This document shows positions 27,887 to 36,028 of a stretch of 64,000 bases of DNA, in pieces. Position 1 is the stretch's first letter, and the number at the start of each line of letters is the position of its first letter. The notes below the pieces were generated by a model that worked only from the letters and a program-made list of their open reading frames with translations, was not told the origin of the DNA and searched no databases. The stretch comes from Gelidibacter salicanalis. GTDB lineage: Bacteria > Bacteroidota > Bacteroidia > Flavobacteriales > Flavobacteriaceae. The DNA is taken from NCBI RefSeq assembly GCF_007997285.1, contig NZ_VORX01000010.1:1-64000 (forward strand), read 5' to 3'. Both the position numbers and the translations under genes were made by a program.

Positions 27887-28483
27887 ATGAATTTAAAATT
27901 TAATACTGAAGGATTAATTCCCGCCATCATTCAAGATGCTACGACCAAAAATGTATTGATGCTGGGTTATATGAATGCTGATTCGTTTAAAATAACCCAA
28001 GACCTGAAAAAAGTCACATTTTATAGTAGAAGCAAAGGGCGGTTATGGACTAAAGGTGAAGAAAGTGGAAATTTTCTAAACGTGGTAGACATCAAGTTAG
28101 ATTGTGATCAAGATACCTTGTTGATTCAGGCGCACCCCGAAGGTCCCACGTGTCATAAAGGCTCAGACACCTGTTGGGATGAGCGTAATAGTCCTAATTT
28201 CGGATTTATTTCGCATTTGGAAAATACCATAGAAGAACGTCGCAGTAACGCTACACCTGAAGAATCATACGTAGCATCATTGTTTGCTAAAGGCATTAAT
28301 AAATTAGCTCAAAAAGTAGGTGAAGAGGCGGTAGAGGTGGTGATTGAAGCCAAAGATTCTAATGATACCCTGTTTTTAAATGAAAGTGCGGACTTGCTAT
28401 TTCATTACCTCATGTTGCTCCAGGCTAAAGGCTTTAGATTGGAAGATATCGAGAGCGTGCTCAAAAATCGGGAGAAAAAATAA
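27887..28483 (+). CDS. hisIE: Bifunctional phosphoribosyl-AMP cyclohydrolase / phosphoribosyl-ATP pyrophosphatase HisIE
   Basis: A 198-residue fusion. The HisI part (about 1-105) has FYSRSKGRLWTKGEESGN, the metal site DCDQDT and the zinc cysteines in GPTCHKGSDTCW. The HisE part (about 110-198) is helical with KVGEEAVEVVIEAKD. Together they carry the second and third steps of the pathway. Its TAA is directly followed by the ATG of the next gene, with no gap. Confidence 0.95.
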   Translation: MNLKFNTEGLIPAIIQDATTKNVLMLGYMNADSFKITQDLKKVTFYSRSKGRLWTKGEESGNFLNVVDIKLDCDQDTLLIQAHPEGPTCHKGSDTCWDERNSPNFGFISHLENTIEERRSNATPEESYVASLFAKGINKLAQKVGEEAVEVVIEAKDSNDTLFLNESADLLFHYLMLLQAKGFRLEDIESVLKNREKK

Positions 28484-29260
28484 ATGAACTATTTTTATCT
28501 GATCAATATACAGTACTTAGGGTTTCGTTATCATGGTTGGCAAAAGCAGCCCAAACTAAAAACGGTTCATTTAATGATTGATAAAACCTTAAATTTTGTA
28601 TTTGGGGGCGAGATTAAATTCAAGTCGTTGGCCGTGGGAAGGACAGACGCTATGGTATCCGCCAATAATACCGCCTTTGAATTGTTTGTAGAACAACCCA
28701 TCCTAAATTTTGACATTTTTATTGCCCAGTTCAACTATTACCTGCCACAAGATGTCCGAGCAGTAGCGATGCAGGCTGTAGACAAGGATTTTAATGTTAT
28801 TCAAAACGCTAAAATCAAGGAATATATATACGTTTTTGCGCACGGGCAGAAAGCCCATCCCTTTTGCGCTTCCCTGATGACCACGTTTAGAGATGTTTTG
28901 GATATTGACCTTATGGCGCAGGGCGCTGAGCTATTTATTGGTACACATAATTTTAGAGGTTACTGCTCTAAAGTATCTGAGAAAGGCTTGTACACAAGAA
29001 CGGTAGCACATTGTGAACTTATTCCTAATACACTCATTACCGCCAGTTTTTTTCCTAAAGCGTCTTATCTCTTAAAAGTTCATGGGGAAGGCTTTGGTTA
29101 TAATCAAATCAGGACCATGATGGGTACGCTGGTAAAACTTGGTCGACACGATATCACATTGACCGATATTTCAGAAAGTTTAAAGCCAAACAGTACTTTA
29201 GTAATGGATTTTATAGCACCAGCATCCGGGTTGATTCTGAATCGTGTGGCGTTTGAATGA
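28484..29260 (+). CDS. TruA-family tRNA pseudouridine synthase
   Basis: A 258-residue protein starting at the base after the hisIE stop, so it is the last gene of the his operon. It has the TruA start YLGFRYHGWQKQP, the catalytic Asp in VGRTDAMVSA, YYLPQDVRA, GTHNFRGYCSK and the late VHGEGFGYNQIRTMMGTLV. Known TruA makes pseudouridine at positions 38-40 of many tRNAs including tRNA-His. In Salmonella its gene is hisT because loss derepresses his attenuation. It is divergent enough that substrate sites are inferred. Confidence 0.88.
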   Translation: MNYFYLINIQYLGFRYHGWQKQPKLKTVHLMIDKTLNFVFGGEIKFKSLAVGRTDAMVSANNTAFELFVEQPILNFDIFIAQFNYYLPQDVRAVAMQAVDKDFNVIQNAKIKEYIYVFAHGQKAHPFCASLMTTFRDVLDIDLMAQGAELFIGTHNFRGYCSKVSEKGLYTRTVAHCELIPNTLITASFFPKASYLLKVHGEGFGYNQIRTMMGTLVKLGRHDITLTDISESLKPNSTLVMDFIAPASGLILNRVAFE

Positions 29261-29284
29261 ATTTTAATCTGAAATTTTAATTTT

Positions 29285-29704
29285 TTAGGTCAGCCATTTT
29301 CTAGCCACGGCACGTTTTGAAAACCAAATTAGAAATACTGAAATCACCATGATGGCTAAGCTTAAAAAGATATCTCTTGGATTGACTTCAGTCAGGATGT
29401 AAAACTGCTGCAAGCCGACTGCTAAGAACGAGACAATAAATAAAACGTAAGCCCAACGTTTGCGAAGGAGTAGGGAAATAGACCCTAACAATCCGGCAAA
29501 TACCGCAATAGCAAATACGGAAATATACCAAGTCGGCAAATCGGTATAGATGGTTTGCTCGGTTTTTGAGAGTTCTGTCAGTTGCGCTTCGTTCATAAAA
29601 GCGTGTGCCAGGTAGTTGTAGACGCCAATAGCATTCCATAAAAAGGCAATAATGCTTACCACCCAAAAGTAGACTGGAGGCTTATTTAAACTAGTAAAAT
29701 TCAT
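29285..29704 (-). CDS. Hypothetical membrane protein (four TM segments)
   Basis: A 139-residue protein from the ATG at 29704 (MNFTSLNKPPVYFWVV). Four hydrophobic segments are seen: about 10-30, 58-77, 82-101 and 108-130. The short basic end RAVARKWLT is probably cytoplasmic. I do not recognise the family. It converges on the his operon end, 24 nt away. Confidence 0.65.
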   Translation of the reverse strand: MNFTSLNKPPVYFWVVSIIAFLWNAIGVYNYLAHAFMNEAQLTELSKTEQTIYTDLPTWYISVFAIAVFAGLLGSISLLLRKRWAYVLFIVSFLAVGLQQFYILTEVNPRDIFLSLAIMVISVFLIWFSKRAVARKWLT

Positions 29705-29797
29705 AAACTGTCGGTTTTGAGATTTAAAACACAACAATTTATGAATTTTTTGGTAAGGAATAGCACGAATTTCTAAATGGCTGTTTTAAGAGATGAA

Positions 29798-30025
29798 TTA
29801 ATCCTCATCTACTACATGAAGTACGGGCGTTTTATTTACCCATTTTCCATTTTTAGATTCGCCCAAGATGTAGACTTCCTTTGTCAATTCATACTCTTTG
29901 ATCGTTCGAAGCATGTGTTCTTTGGTATCTCTATGGATTTTTATTCCTGTAGTTTTTCCTTTATTTCTGATTTCTATATAAAAACCGTCTCTAAATTTGA
30001 TAGGTCTTGTAGGTGGTCTTCCCAT
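29798..30025 (-). CDS. Small conserved hypothetical protein
   Basis: A 75-residue, basic, soluble protein: MGRPPTRPIKFRDGFYIEIR, then GIKIHRDT and VYILGESKNGKWV. It looks like a small conserved flavobacterial protein; I cannot name a domain. The opposite strand is also open here (29777-30091), but that frame reads as noise. Its start is a normal ATG, and the region up to corA is about 200 nt without other genes. Confidence 0.65.
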   Translation of the reverse strand: MGRPPTRPIKFRDGFYIEIRNKGKTTGIKIHRDTKEHMLRTIKEYELTKEVYILGESKNGKWVNKTPVLHVVDED

Positions 30026-30231
30026 GAATTTAAATGTTTGAAGTATTTAACTCGCATATTAAACAAAATAATGTCAAAAAGCAAACGTTAATTGAACTTT
30101 TCAAATATAGGCCTCTATAAGTTCTAACTTATAGATTATTGATAGTAATTTTATATTCACAAATTGAGCTACACTATAGAGAAAAAAAAGTTATTTTTAA
30201 ACCATTGATGTGCAAAAGAAATCGATATCTA

Positions 30232-31302
30232 ATGAGATCTAAAAAGAAAAAAAAATCATATAAAACAATCAATCGCTCCCCTGGTTCTGCCCATTATCGC
30301 GGTAAAAAGCAGTCGACCGTTACTGCCGTCGATATTATAAATTATACTAAGGAGGATTATCATAAATTTGAAACGGAGAAGGTAGAAGACGCGTTTCATT
30401 TAAAAGGAAATAACAAAGTTACTTGGATTAATGTTAATGGCCTTAATAACACCTCCGAAATTGAGAAGTTGGCGCATCATTATGGCCTACATCCTTTGAC
30501 CTTAGAAGACATTCTGAACACTAACCATCGGCCAAAGTTGGACGAGTTTGATAATTATTTATTCATTGTTCTAAAAATGTTGTATTTTAAAGACGATGAA
30601 GAATTGGTCTACGAGCAAGTGAGTATCGTTGTGGGAGACGATTATGTGTTAACTTTTCAGGAAGCTGACGGCGACGTTTTTGATGATTTAAGGCTCCGAA
30701 TAAGTTCAGGAAAAGGTCGAAGCCGCAGTTTGGGATCAGATTATTTGACATTTGCCATCATGGATGCGGTGGTGGATAATTATCTGACCGTTATTGAAGC
30801 TTTTGGGGATAAGATTGAAGATATAGAAGAGTATATTTTTGATGCCAACGCAGAAAGTGATCATACAGCAAATACCATTCAAGCTCTAAAACGCGAGGTG
30901 CTTAAAATCAGACGCTCGGTGATGCCATTAAGAGAAGTCATCAACCGACTGGAAAAAATTGAGCACCCTATTGTCAATGAAAAAACCCGTAATTTTATAA
31001 GGGATTTATATGACCATATTGTGCATGTCAATGAAAGTATTGAATCTTACCGAGAAATGGTTTGGAGTTTACTGGATATGTACATGACCATCATTAGCAA
31101 TAAAATGAACGAAGTGATGAAGGTGCTTACCATAATCGCCACCATTTTCATTCCTTTAACTTTTATCGCAGGGATTTATGGGATGAATTTTGATTACATC
31201 CCAGAATTACATTATAAATATGCGTATTTTATTTTGTGGGGCTTTATGATCTTTATATTCTTGATGATGTTAATCTACTTCAGAAAAAAGAAATGGCTGT
31301 AA
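30232..31302 (+). CDS. corA: CorA-type magnesium/cobalt channel
   Basis: 356 residues from the ATG at 30232 (MRSKKKKKSYKTINRSPG). A long cytoplasmic alpha/beta domain with a stalk helix is followed by two C-terminal TM segments. The universal pore motif GMN is in AGIYGMNFDYIPE after TM1, and a basic end RKKKWL closes the protein. Family members carry Mg2+ or Co2+ inward as pentamers. Upstream in-frame ATGs at 30139 and 30208 are possible but untypical. Confidence 0.9.
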   Translation: MRSKKKKKSYKTINRSPGSAHYRGKKQSTVTAVDIINYTKEDYHKFETEKVEDAFHLKGNNKVTWINVNGLNNTSEIEKLAHHYGLHPLTLEDILNTNHRPKLDEFDNYLFIVLKMLYFKDDEELVYEQVSIVVGDDYVLTFQEADGDVFDDLRLRISSGKGRSRSLGSDYLTFAIMDAVVDNYLTVIEAFGDKIEDIEEYIFDANAESDHTANTIQALKREVLKIRRSVMPLREVINRLEKIEHPIVNEKTRNFIRDLYDHIVHVNESIESYREMVWSLLDMYMTIISNKMNEVMKVLTIIATIFIPLTFIAGIYGMNFDYIPELHYKYAYFILWGFMIFIFLMMLIYFRKKKWL

Positions 31303-31406
31303 TACTTTTCTGGTTACCACTTACTTAATCGCGCCTATTTTATACCATAAAGCAATTGATACACTATTTACTGAAACACAACATAAGAGTTCTTTAAGCC
31401 TGCTGA

Positions 31407-31427
31407 ACAGAAGTATTTGGCTTCTGT
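31407..31427. repeat. 7-bp hairpin in the corA-mscS gap
   Basis: ACAGAAG pairs with CTTCTGT around a 7-nt loop. There is no T run. It is the only structure I see in the 199-nt gap. Confidence 0.3.
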
Positions 31428-31501
31428 ATTGAACCTCATAAGTTTAATTAAACTATACGTAGCGCAATTGATATTAACCTTTAAATTTTAAAATTAATTA
31501 T

Positions 31502-32395
31502 ATGAGAGATGAATTAAACAAATCATTAGACACGCTCATGGACAAGTTGTTGGGCTGGATGAATGCGATTATTGAGAATATTCCAAATTTAGTGTTGGCT
31601 ATTATAGTGATGACAATAGCGTTTTTCATGGCGAGATATGTCAGCAAACTTGTCCTAAAACTGGTGGGGAGTCGTGTACAACAAAAATCAGTGAGTAATA
31701 TCATTGCCAGGTTGACCACTATTTTTGTAGTCTTTGTCGGATTGTTTTTAGCTCTAGGAATTTTAAATCTTTCCCAAACACTAACTTCACTCATTACCGG
31801 AGCAGGTGTTTTAGGATTGGTAATTGGTCTGGCTCTTCAAGGTACTTTATCCAATACCATCTCAGGAATTGTCATTTCATTTAGAGATAAAATTCAAATT
31901 GGACATTGGGTAGAAACTAATGACTTTGCTGGTGAGATTATTGATATCAATTTAAAGAATTTCACCTTAAAGGAATCGGATAACAACATGGTGTTAATTC
32001 CCAATAAGACCATTCTCGAGACGCCAATGAAAAACTATTCGTTGACGCCGTTTATTAGAGTAACAGTCTCTTGTGGGGTGGGCTACGAGTCCGATTTGGA
32101 GTTTGTAGAATCCTTAACTAAAAAGACTTTAGAAGCTAGCTTTGAGAAAATTGACGACATGAAACCTGTAGAATTCTTTTTTACCGAATTTGGAGACAGT
32201 TCTATAAATTTTAAATGCCGATTTTGGATTGAAGGCACCAGAAATGTCCATAAACTTAACGCCACCAATACAGCGATAATTGCGATAAAGAAAGCATTTG
32301 ATAAAGAAGGTATTAACATTCCGTTCCCAATTAGAACACTTCAATTTAATAATAAATTGACGGTCAATCAAAATCCTGACCAAACTGACAGCTAA
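31502..32395 (+). CDS. Small-conductance mechanosensitive channel (MscS family), copy 1
   Basis: A 297-residue protein with three TM segments (about 20-45, 62-84 and 88-120). The third carries the glycine/alanine-rich pore pattern (LITGAGVLGLVIGLALQGTL) and runs into FRDKIQIGHWVE, the start of the beta domain. A cytoplasmic C-terminal domain follows. Family members open under membrane tension to release solutes. It is one of three MscS-type genes within 10 kb. The others are at 36029 and 40724. Confidence 0.9.
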   Translation: MRDELNKSLDTLMDKLLGWMNAIIENIPNLVLAIIVMTIAFFMARYVSKLVLKLVGSRVQQKSVSNIIARLTTIFVVFVGLFLALGILNLSQTLTSLITGAGVLGLVIGLALQGTLSNTISGIVISFRDKIQIGHWVETNDFAGEIIDINLKNFTLKESDNNMVLIPNKTILETPMKNYSLTPFIRVTVSCGVGYESDLEFVESLTKKTLEASFEKIDDMKPVEFFFTEFGDSSINFKCRFWIEGTRNVHKLNATNTAIIAIKKAFDKEGINIPFPIRTLQFNNKLTVNQNPDQTDS

Positions 32396-32415
32396 ACAAT
32401 TGAAAATTTGTTTGC

Positions 32416-32423
32416 TAACTTTG
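32416..32423 (+). promoter_or_regulatory. TAnnTTTG -7 element before the DUF2461 gene
   Basis: TAACTTTG lies 20 nt before the ATG at 32444, in the short gap after the mscS stop. The nearest TTG (32400-32402) is only 13 nt upstream, shorter than usual. Confidence 0.4.
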
Positions 32424-32443
32424 CGCTTAAAATTTACTTCTCT

Positions 32444-33127
32444 ATGACCTTATCAAGTACATTCTCCAAAGATTTATTAGTGTTTTTAGCACACTTAAAA
32501 GTAAATAATAACAGAGATTGGTTTAATGAACATAAAAATGAATTCACAAAACTTCAAATGGCCGCGAAACAAAATTTTAATCGGCTATTTGAAGCATTAA
32601 AAGTACATGATGATGTAGATCAGGTTAAAATATTCCGTATTCACAGAGATGTGCGATTTTCTAAAAATAAATTGCCTTATAAAAGCCACTTTAGCGGTTC
32701 TTTTCAGAGGCGTAAGCCAGAATTACGCGGGAGCTATTACTTACATATCCAACCTGATAATAACTCATTTATAGCGGTGGGTTTTTGGGATCCTTCCAAA
32801 GAGGATTTGTTGAGAATTCGCAAAGAATTTGAAATGGACGACGCAGACATTCGAGCCATTATCGGCAATAAAAAATTACGTAACGTTTGGGGTGAACTGA
32901 CGGGAGATGAGCTTAAAACCGCTCCCAAAGGTTTTGATAAAGTACATAAGGCCATTGATTTGATTCGTAAAAAACAGTTTGTATTCACCAAAACGTATAC
33001 GGATGCAGAAATCCTGTCTTCAAATTTTTTAGAGAATGTCAACGCATCTTTTATAGCCATCAGGCCATATTTTGATTATATGAGTGATGTGCTCAACACC
33101 AATAGCAATGGGGAGTCACTTATATAA
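32444..33127 (+). CDS. DUF2461 domain-containing protein
   Basis: 227 residues from the ATG at 32444 (MTLSSTFSKDLLVFLAHL). It carries the DUF2461 pattern: NNRDWFNEHKNEF, IFRIHRDVRFSKNKLPYKSH, YLHIQPDNN, and the late FTKTYTDAEILS with FLENVNASFIAIRPYFDYMS. The family is widespread but its biochemical role is not known. Its last 8 nt overlap the converging GreA/B-like gene. Confidence 0.88.
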   Translation: MTLSSTFSKDLLVFLAHLKVNNNRDWFNEHKNEFTKLQMAAKQNFNRLFEALKVHDDVDQVKIFRIHRDVRFSKNKLPYKSHFSGSFQRRKPELRGSYYLHIQPDNNSFIAVGFWDPSKEDLLRIRKEFEMDDADIRAIIGNKKLRNVWGELTGDELKTAPKGFDKVHKAIDLIRKKQFVFTKTYTDAEILSSNFLENVNASFIAIRPYFDYMSDVLNTNSNGESLI

Positions 33128-33566
33128 TTTCAGTAATCGTAAACGTGTTGCCATTAAATTCAACCTTTTCGCCAATGGTTTTATTATTTAAAAGTAAACC
33201 AATAGGAGAGCTGGGTGAAATTGCAAAAATACTTAAGGCATCCAAATCAATTTTTCCAGCACTAATGGAAATAAAGAAATGATTGGACGTCGTTTTAACC
33301 AAACTCCCAAGGGAAACAGAACTGTGTACGGACTTCGCACTAATGGTTCTTAAACTGTCCAACATTTTTTGGGCATCAATTAAATGGAGCGAATTTTTCT
33401 CCAAGTCATTAAACAACTTACCGTTTCCGGAATCGTCATCGTTTCCGTTTCCTTTGTCATTGCTTTCTATGGAATCTTTAATAGTTTCAATTTCATTTTT
33501 ATAATTGGCAATTCGTCTGTTAGCATAATCATAACAAGCTTGTAGAACATCACTTTTTAAATTCAT
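33120..33566 (-). CDS. GreA/GreB-family protein
   Basis: A 148-residue protein. The N-terminal part is a charged helical region (YANRRIANYKNEIETIKDSI) interrupted by a low-complexity Asp/Gly/Asn stretch. The C-terminal part looks like the GreA/B FKBP-like domain: FFISISAGKI, IFAISPSSPIGLLLNNKTIG and a final VEFNGNTFTI. Gre factors bind RNA polymerase and rescue stalled complexes. Whether this shorter form does so is inference. Its ATG overlaps the stop of the upstream gene by 4 nt. Confidence 0.75.
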   Translation of the reverse strand: MNLKSDVLQACYDYANRRIANYKNEIETIKDSIESNDKGNGNDDDSGNGKLFNDLEKNSLHLIDAQKMLDSLRTISAKSVHSSVSLGSLVKTTSNHFFISISAGKIDLDALSIFAISPSSPIGLLLNNKTIGEKVEFNGNTFTITEII

Positions 33567-33976
33567 AGCACGGGCGCCATTTCTGGCCTAAAGAGTTGGA
33601 TATGACTAACCAAACGCTCCTTTACAAGGTTCATCATGCGCTTGTTGAGCGCGGATGAATTTTCGGTATAAACGGTGTATTCTTCAATAGTAAATTGACC
33701 AATGATCATTCCTTTTATTGAATTTCTCAGTTTCATATCTTTGTTAATGGCATTTTCAATATAGTCCAATTGTTTCGGCAAAGATATATCATAAAACACA
33801 TTTTTGTGCTTCCCAATATAATTTTTAAACACCGCAATGATTAGGTCGTTTTGGAGCTTTAATAAAGGTCTCAAAGTGCCATTTTGAAATCGCTCCTCAC
33901 TGCTCATCGTGTCGTAGATTCTAGCACTTGAAATGCCAGGTCTTATTTTCAGAAGATCTTCTGTTCTATTTATCAT
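33563..33976 (-). CDS. Conserved hypothetical protein coupled to the GreA/B-like gene
   Basis: A 137-residue, mostly helical soluble protein: MINRTEDLLKIRPGISSARI, then NGTLRPLLKLQNDLIIAVF and SSALNKRMMNLVKERLVSH. I do not recognise a named domain. The 4-nt overlap with the following Gre-like gene indicates translational coupling and a possibly related job. Confidence 0.65.
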   Translation of the reverse strand: MINRTEDLLKIRPGISSARIYDTMSSEERFQNGTLRPLLKLQNDLIIAVFKNYIGKHKNVFYDISLPKQLDYIENAINKDMKLRNSIKGMIIGQFTIEEYTVYTENSSALNKRMMNLVKERLVSHIQLFRPEMAPVL

Positions 33977-34180
33977 AATTTTCGATTTAATTAAATTTAT
34001 GCATAATGCCCTGTATATAAGTTAAGGGCTATAGATGTTGTTAACTACGTTATTAACAACACTCTTATTTTAAACACATTTTAGCAGTACCGAAAATTGT
34101 AAATAGGCGTGGTAACTATAAAATAGCATTATAGTCAGTAAAAATTTCAATATGATTAAGGTTGCCATTGCAACTGTGCT
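33977..34180. other. Divergent intergenic region with a 9-bp dyad
   Basis: There is no gene. TGTTGTTAA (34036-34044) and TTAACAACA (34053-34061) form a perfect 9-bp inverted repeat with an 8-nt centre. It sits between two divergent genes, a fitting place for an operator. No binding protein can be named. Confidence 0.4.
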
Positions 34181-34188
34181 ACCTTTGT
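34181..34188 (+). promoter_or_regulatory. TAnnTTTG -7 element for the acyl-CoA thioesterase gene
   Basis: TACCTTTG, with a TTG at 34163-34165 (15-nt gap, slightly short). It lies about 100 nt before the ATG at 34291. Confidence 0.4.
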
Positions 34189-34290
34189 AGGTAATAAGCA
34201 CAGTCGAATTTAGCTGACAACCATTTATATGTCTTGGCTTATTTTAAGTGCTTATCCGACTTAGATAATAAGAACAAATTAAATTTTTTT

Positions 34291-34677
34291 ATGAGATTTC
34301 ATACACGTAAATGGGTAAAACCTGAAGATCTAAATCCCAACGGCACCTTATTTGGAGGTCAATTATTGGCTTGGATCGATGAAGAGGCAGCACTCTATAC
34401 CGTCATTCAACTTGAAAATTCTAAAATCGTAACCAAATATATTTCTGAAATCAATTTTATGAGTTCCGCCAAACAGGGAGATATCATTGAAATTGGCATG
34501 GATGTTGTCAAATTTGGAGGCACTTCTGTGACTTTAAAATGCGAGGCCCGAAATAAAATGACTAGAGAAACAATACTCACCGTGGACAATATTATTATGG
34601 TGAATTTGGGTCAGGATGGCAAACCAGCTCCGCATGGAAAAACAGAAATTGAATATGTAAGAAATCGATTGCTTTAA
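34291..34677 (+). CDS. Acyl-CoA thioesterase (hotdog fold)
   Basis: 128 residues from the ATG at 34291 (MRFHTRKWVKPEDLNPNGTL). The family motif of cytosolic acyl-CoA hydrolases is intact: NPNGTLFGGQLLAWIDEEAA holds the catalytic Asn and Asp. VKFGGTSVTLKCEARN follows. It hydrolyses acyl-CoA to free acid and CoA. The true chain-length preference cannot be read. A start at 34234 is open but lies in leader sequence. Confidence 0.88.
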   Translation: MRFHTRKWVKPEDLNPNGTLFGGQLLAWIDEEAALYTVIQLENSKIVTKYISEINFMSSAKQGDIIEIGMDVVKFGGTSVTLKCEARNKMTRETILTVDNIIMVNLGQDGKPAPHGKTEIEYVRNRLL

Positions 34678-34773
34678 TTTTTTCAAATACCATAACAAAA
34701 TATGGGAAAGCCTTAACAACCCCAATGTAGTAATATTCGTATATTTAATATAAACCACTATAACTTAATCACA

Positions 34774-35256
34774 ATGAAAAAATTAGGAATTATACTTCTC
34801 GTGTCGACACTTTTTGTGTCGTGCTCTTTATCAAAAGTAGAAAAATCAGCGCGTAAAACCGTTGATGGCAACTGGGTACTCAACTCTGTAACCTATGATA
34901 CACCAGGAACTTTCAATACACTCTTGTTTAACGATGCCACGGCTTCCTGCTTTGAGGATAGTCAATGGTTTTTCAGATCTAACAATAGTACGGGAACCTT
35001 TAATATTATTAACGCCGACTGTACTACGGGAGTTAGAAATTTTAGATGGGCAGCCAATGAAATTGGAAAAAACAGCGGTAATTTCGATTTTACAATGAAA
35101 TTCACCGATGAGAAAAATAAAGACTTGCAAGAAGATGCAGGGTATAGAATGAACCTGAAATACTTGGATGAAAATAGTATGCAAATCAAACAAACTATTC
35201 AATTTGAAGGCAAACCTTTTAATATTAATTTAAACTTTACAAGAACAACTTTATAA
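34774..35256 (+). CDS. Lipocalin-like lipoprotein
   Basis: A 160-residue exported lipoprotein. The signal sequence ends in a lipobox (LFVSC, Cys at about residue 17). The mature part is a small beta barrel (DGNWVLNSVTYD, WFFRSNNSTGTFNI, FRWAANEI, MQIKQTIQFEGKPFNINLNF) of the lipocalin-like type of Bacteroidota. Ligand unknown. It precedes an OmpA-family gene by 10 nt in the same direction. Confidence 0.78.
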   Translation: MKKLGIILLVSTLFVSCSLSKVEKSARKTVDGNWVLNSVTYDTPGTFNTLLFNDATASCFEDSQWFFRSNNSTGTFNIINADCTTGVRNFRWAANEIGKNSGNFDFTMKFTDEKNKDLQEDAGYRMNLKYLDENSMQIKQTIQFEGKPFNINLNFTRTTL

Positions 35257-35266
35257 ATTTAGAAAC

Positions 35267-35959
35267 ATGAAAAATACGATAAAAACAATTGCATTACTAT
35301 TTATGGTAATGGCATTAGTAAGTTGCGACGCAACTAGAAACGCAAACAATAAACAAAAAGGAACCGTTATTGGCGCCGGTAGTGGTGCTGTAATAGGTGG
35401 TGTTATTGGCAATAACGTGGGCAGCAAAAACAATTCGGCTTTAGGTGCTATTATTGGTGCCGTTGTTGGAGGTGTTGCGGGTAATGCTATTGGTGACAAA
35501 ATGGATAGACAAGCTGAGCGTATTGAGGAGGAGATTCCAGGGGCTCAAGTAGAACGTGTTGGTGAAGGGATTAATGTAGTATTTGATGAGACAAGCGGTG
35601 TGTATTTTGATACAAACAAATATACGATCAATGCGGCATCATCTGAAACCTTGAAAAAATTGGCGAATGTCTTTAAGGAATATCCTGATACTAATATCTT
35701 AATTGAAGGACATACAGATAGTACAGGTCCAGACAATTTTAACATGACCTTGTCTAAGCAACGTGCAACTGCAGTAACTTCTTTTTTGTCCAATCAAGGC
35801 ATTCCTTCTGGTCGTTTTACAACTAACTGGTATGGTCCTAATCAACCAAAATATGATAATAGTACTGTAGACGGAAGAGCTAAAAACAGACGTGTAGAGT
35901 TGGCAATTATTGCAAATGAGAAAATGAAAAAAGAAGCGATGGAACAATCTGGAAATTAG
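35267..35959 (+). CDS. OmpA-family lipoprotein with glycine zipper
   Basis: A 230-residue lipoprotein. The lipobox is LVSC at about residue 20. A glycine-zipper segment follows (VIGAGSGAVIGGVIGNN and GAIIGAVVGGVAGNAIGDK), then a C-terminal OmpA domain that binds peptidoglycan (YFDTNKYTI, ILIEGHTDSTGPDNFN, GRAKNRRVELAI). It probably links the outer membrane and the cell wall. It is 10 nt after the lipocalin-like gene, so the two are an operon closed by a terminator. Confidence 0.9.
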   Translation: MKNTIKTIALLFMVMALVSCDATRNANNKQKGTVIGAGSGAVIGGVIGNNVGSKNNSALGAIIGAVVGGVAGNAIGDKMDRQAERIEEEIPGAQVERVGEGINVVFDETSGVYFDTNKYTINAASSETLKKLANVFKEYPDTNILIEGHTDSTGPDNFNMTLSKQRATAVTSFLSNQGIPSGRFTTNWYGPNQPKYDNSTVDGRAKNRRVELAIIANEKMKKEAMEQSGN

Positions 35960-35985
35960 ATTTTTCTACGCTTTGTAATTTTTTA

Positions 35986-36022
35986 AAGCAGCCTTATGTC
36001 GCGTATCGATATAAGGCTGCTT
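35986..36022. terminator. Bidirectional terminator between convergent genes
   Basis: A perfect 12-bp stem (AAGCAGCCTTAT with ATAAGGCTGCTT) and a 13-nt loop lie between the stop codons of the ompA-like gene (+) and an MscS gene (-). T runs are short on both sides. Confidence 0.7.
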
Positions 36023-36028
36023 CATTAT

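Noticed and set aside
29777-30091. Plus-strand open frame of 104 codons
   Set aside because: Antisense to the small basic protein at 29798-30025, which has the better composition and start.
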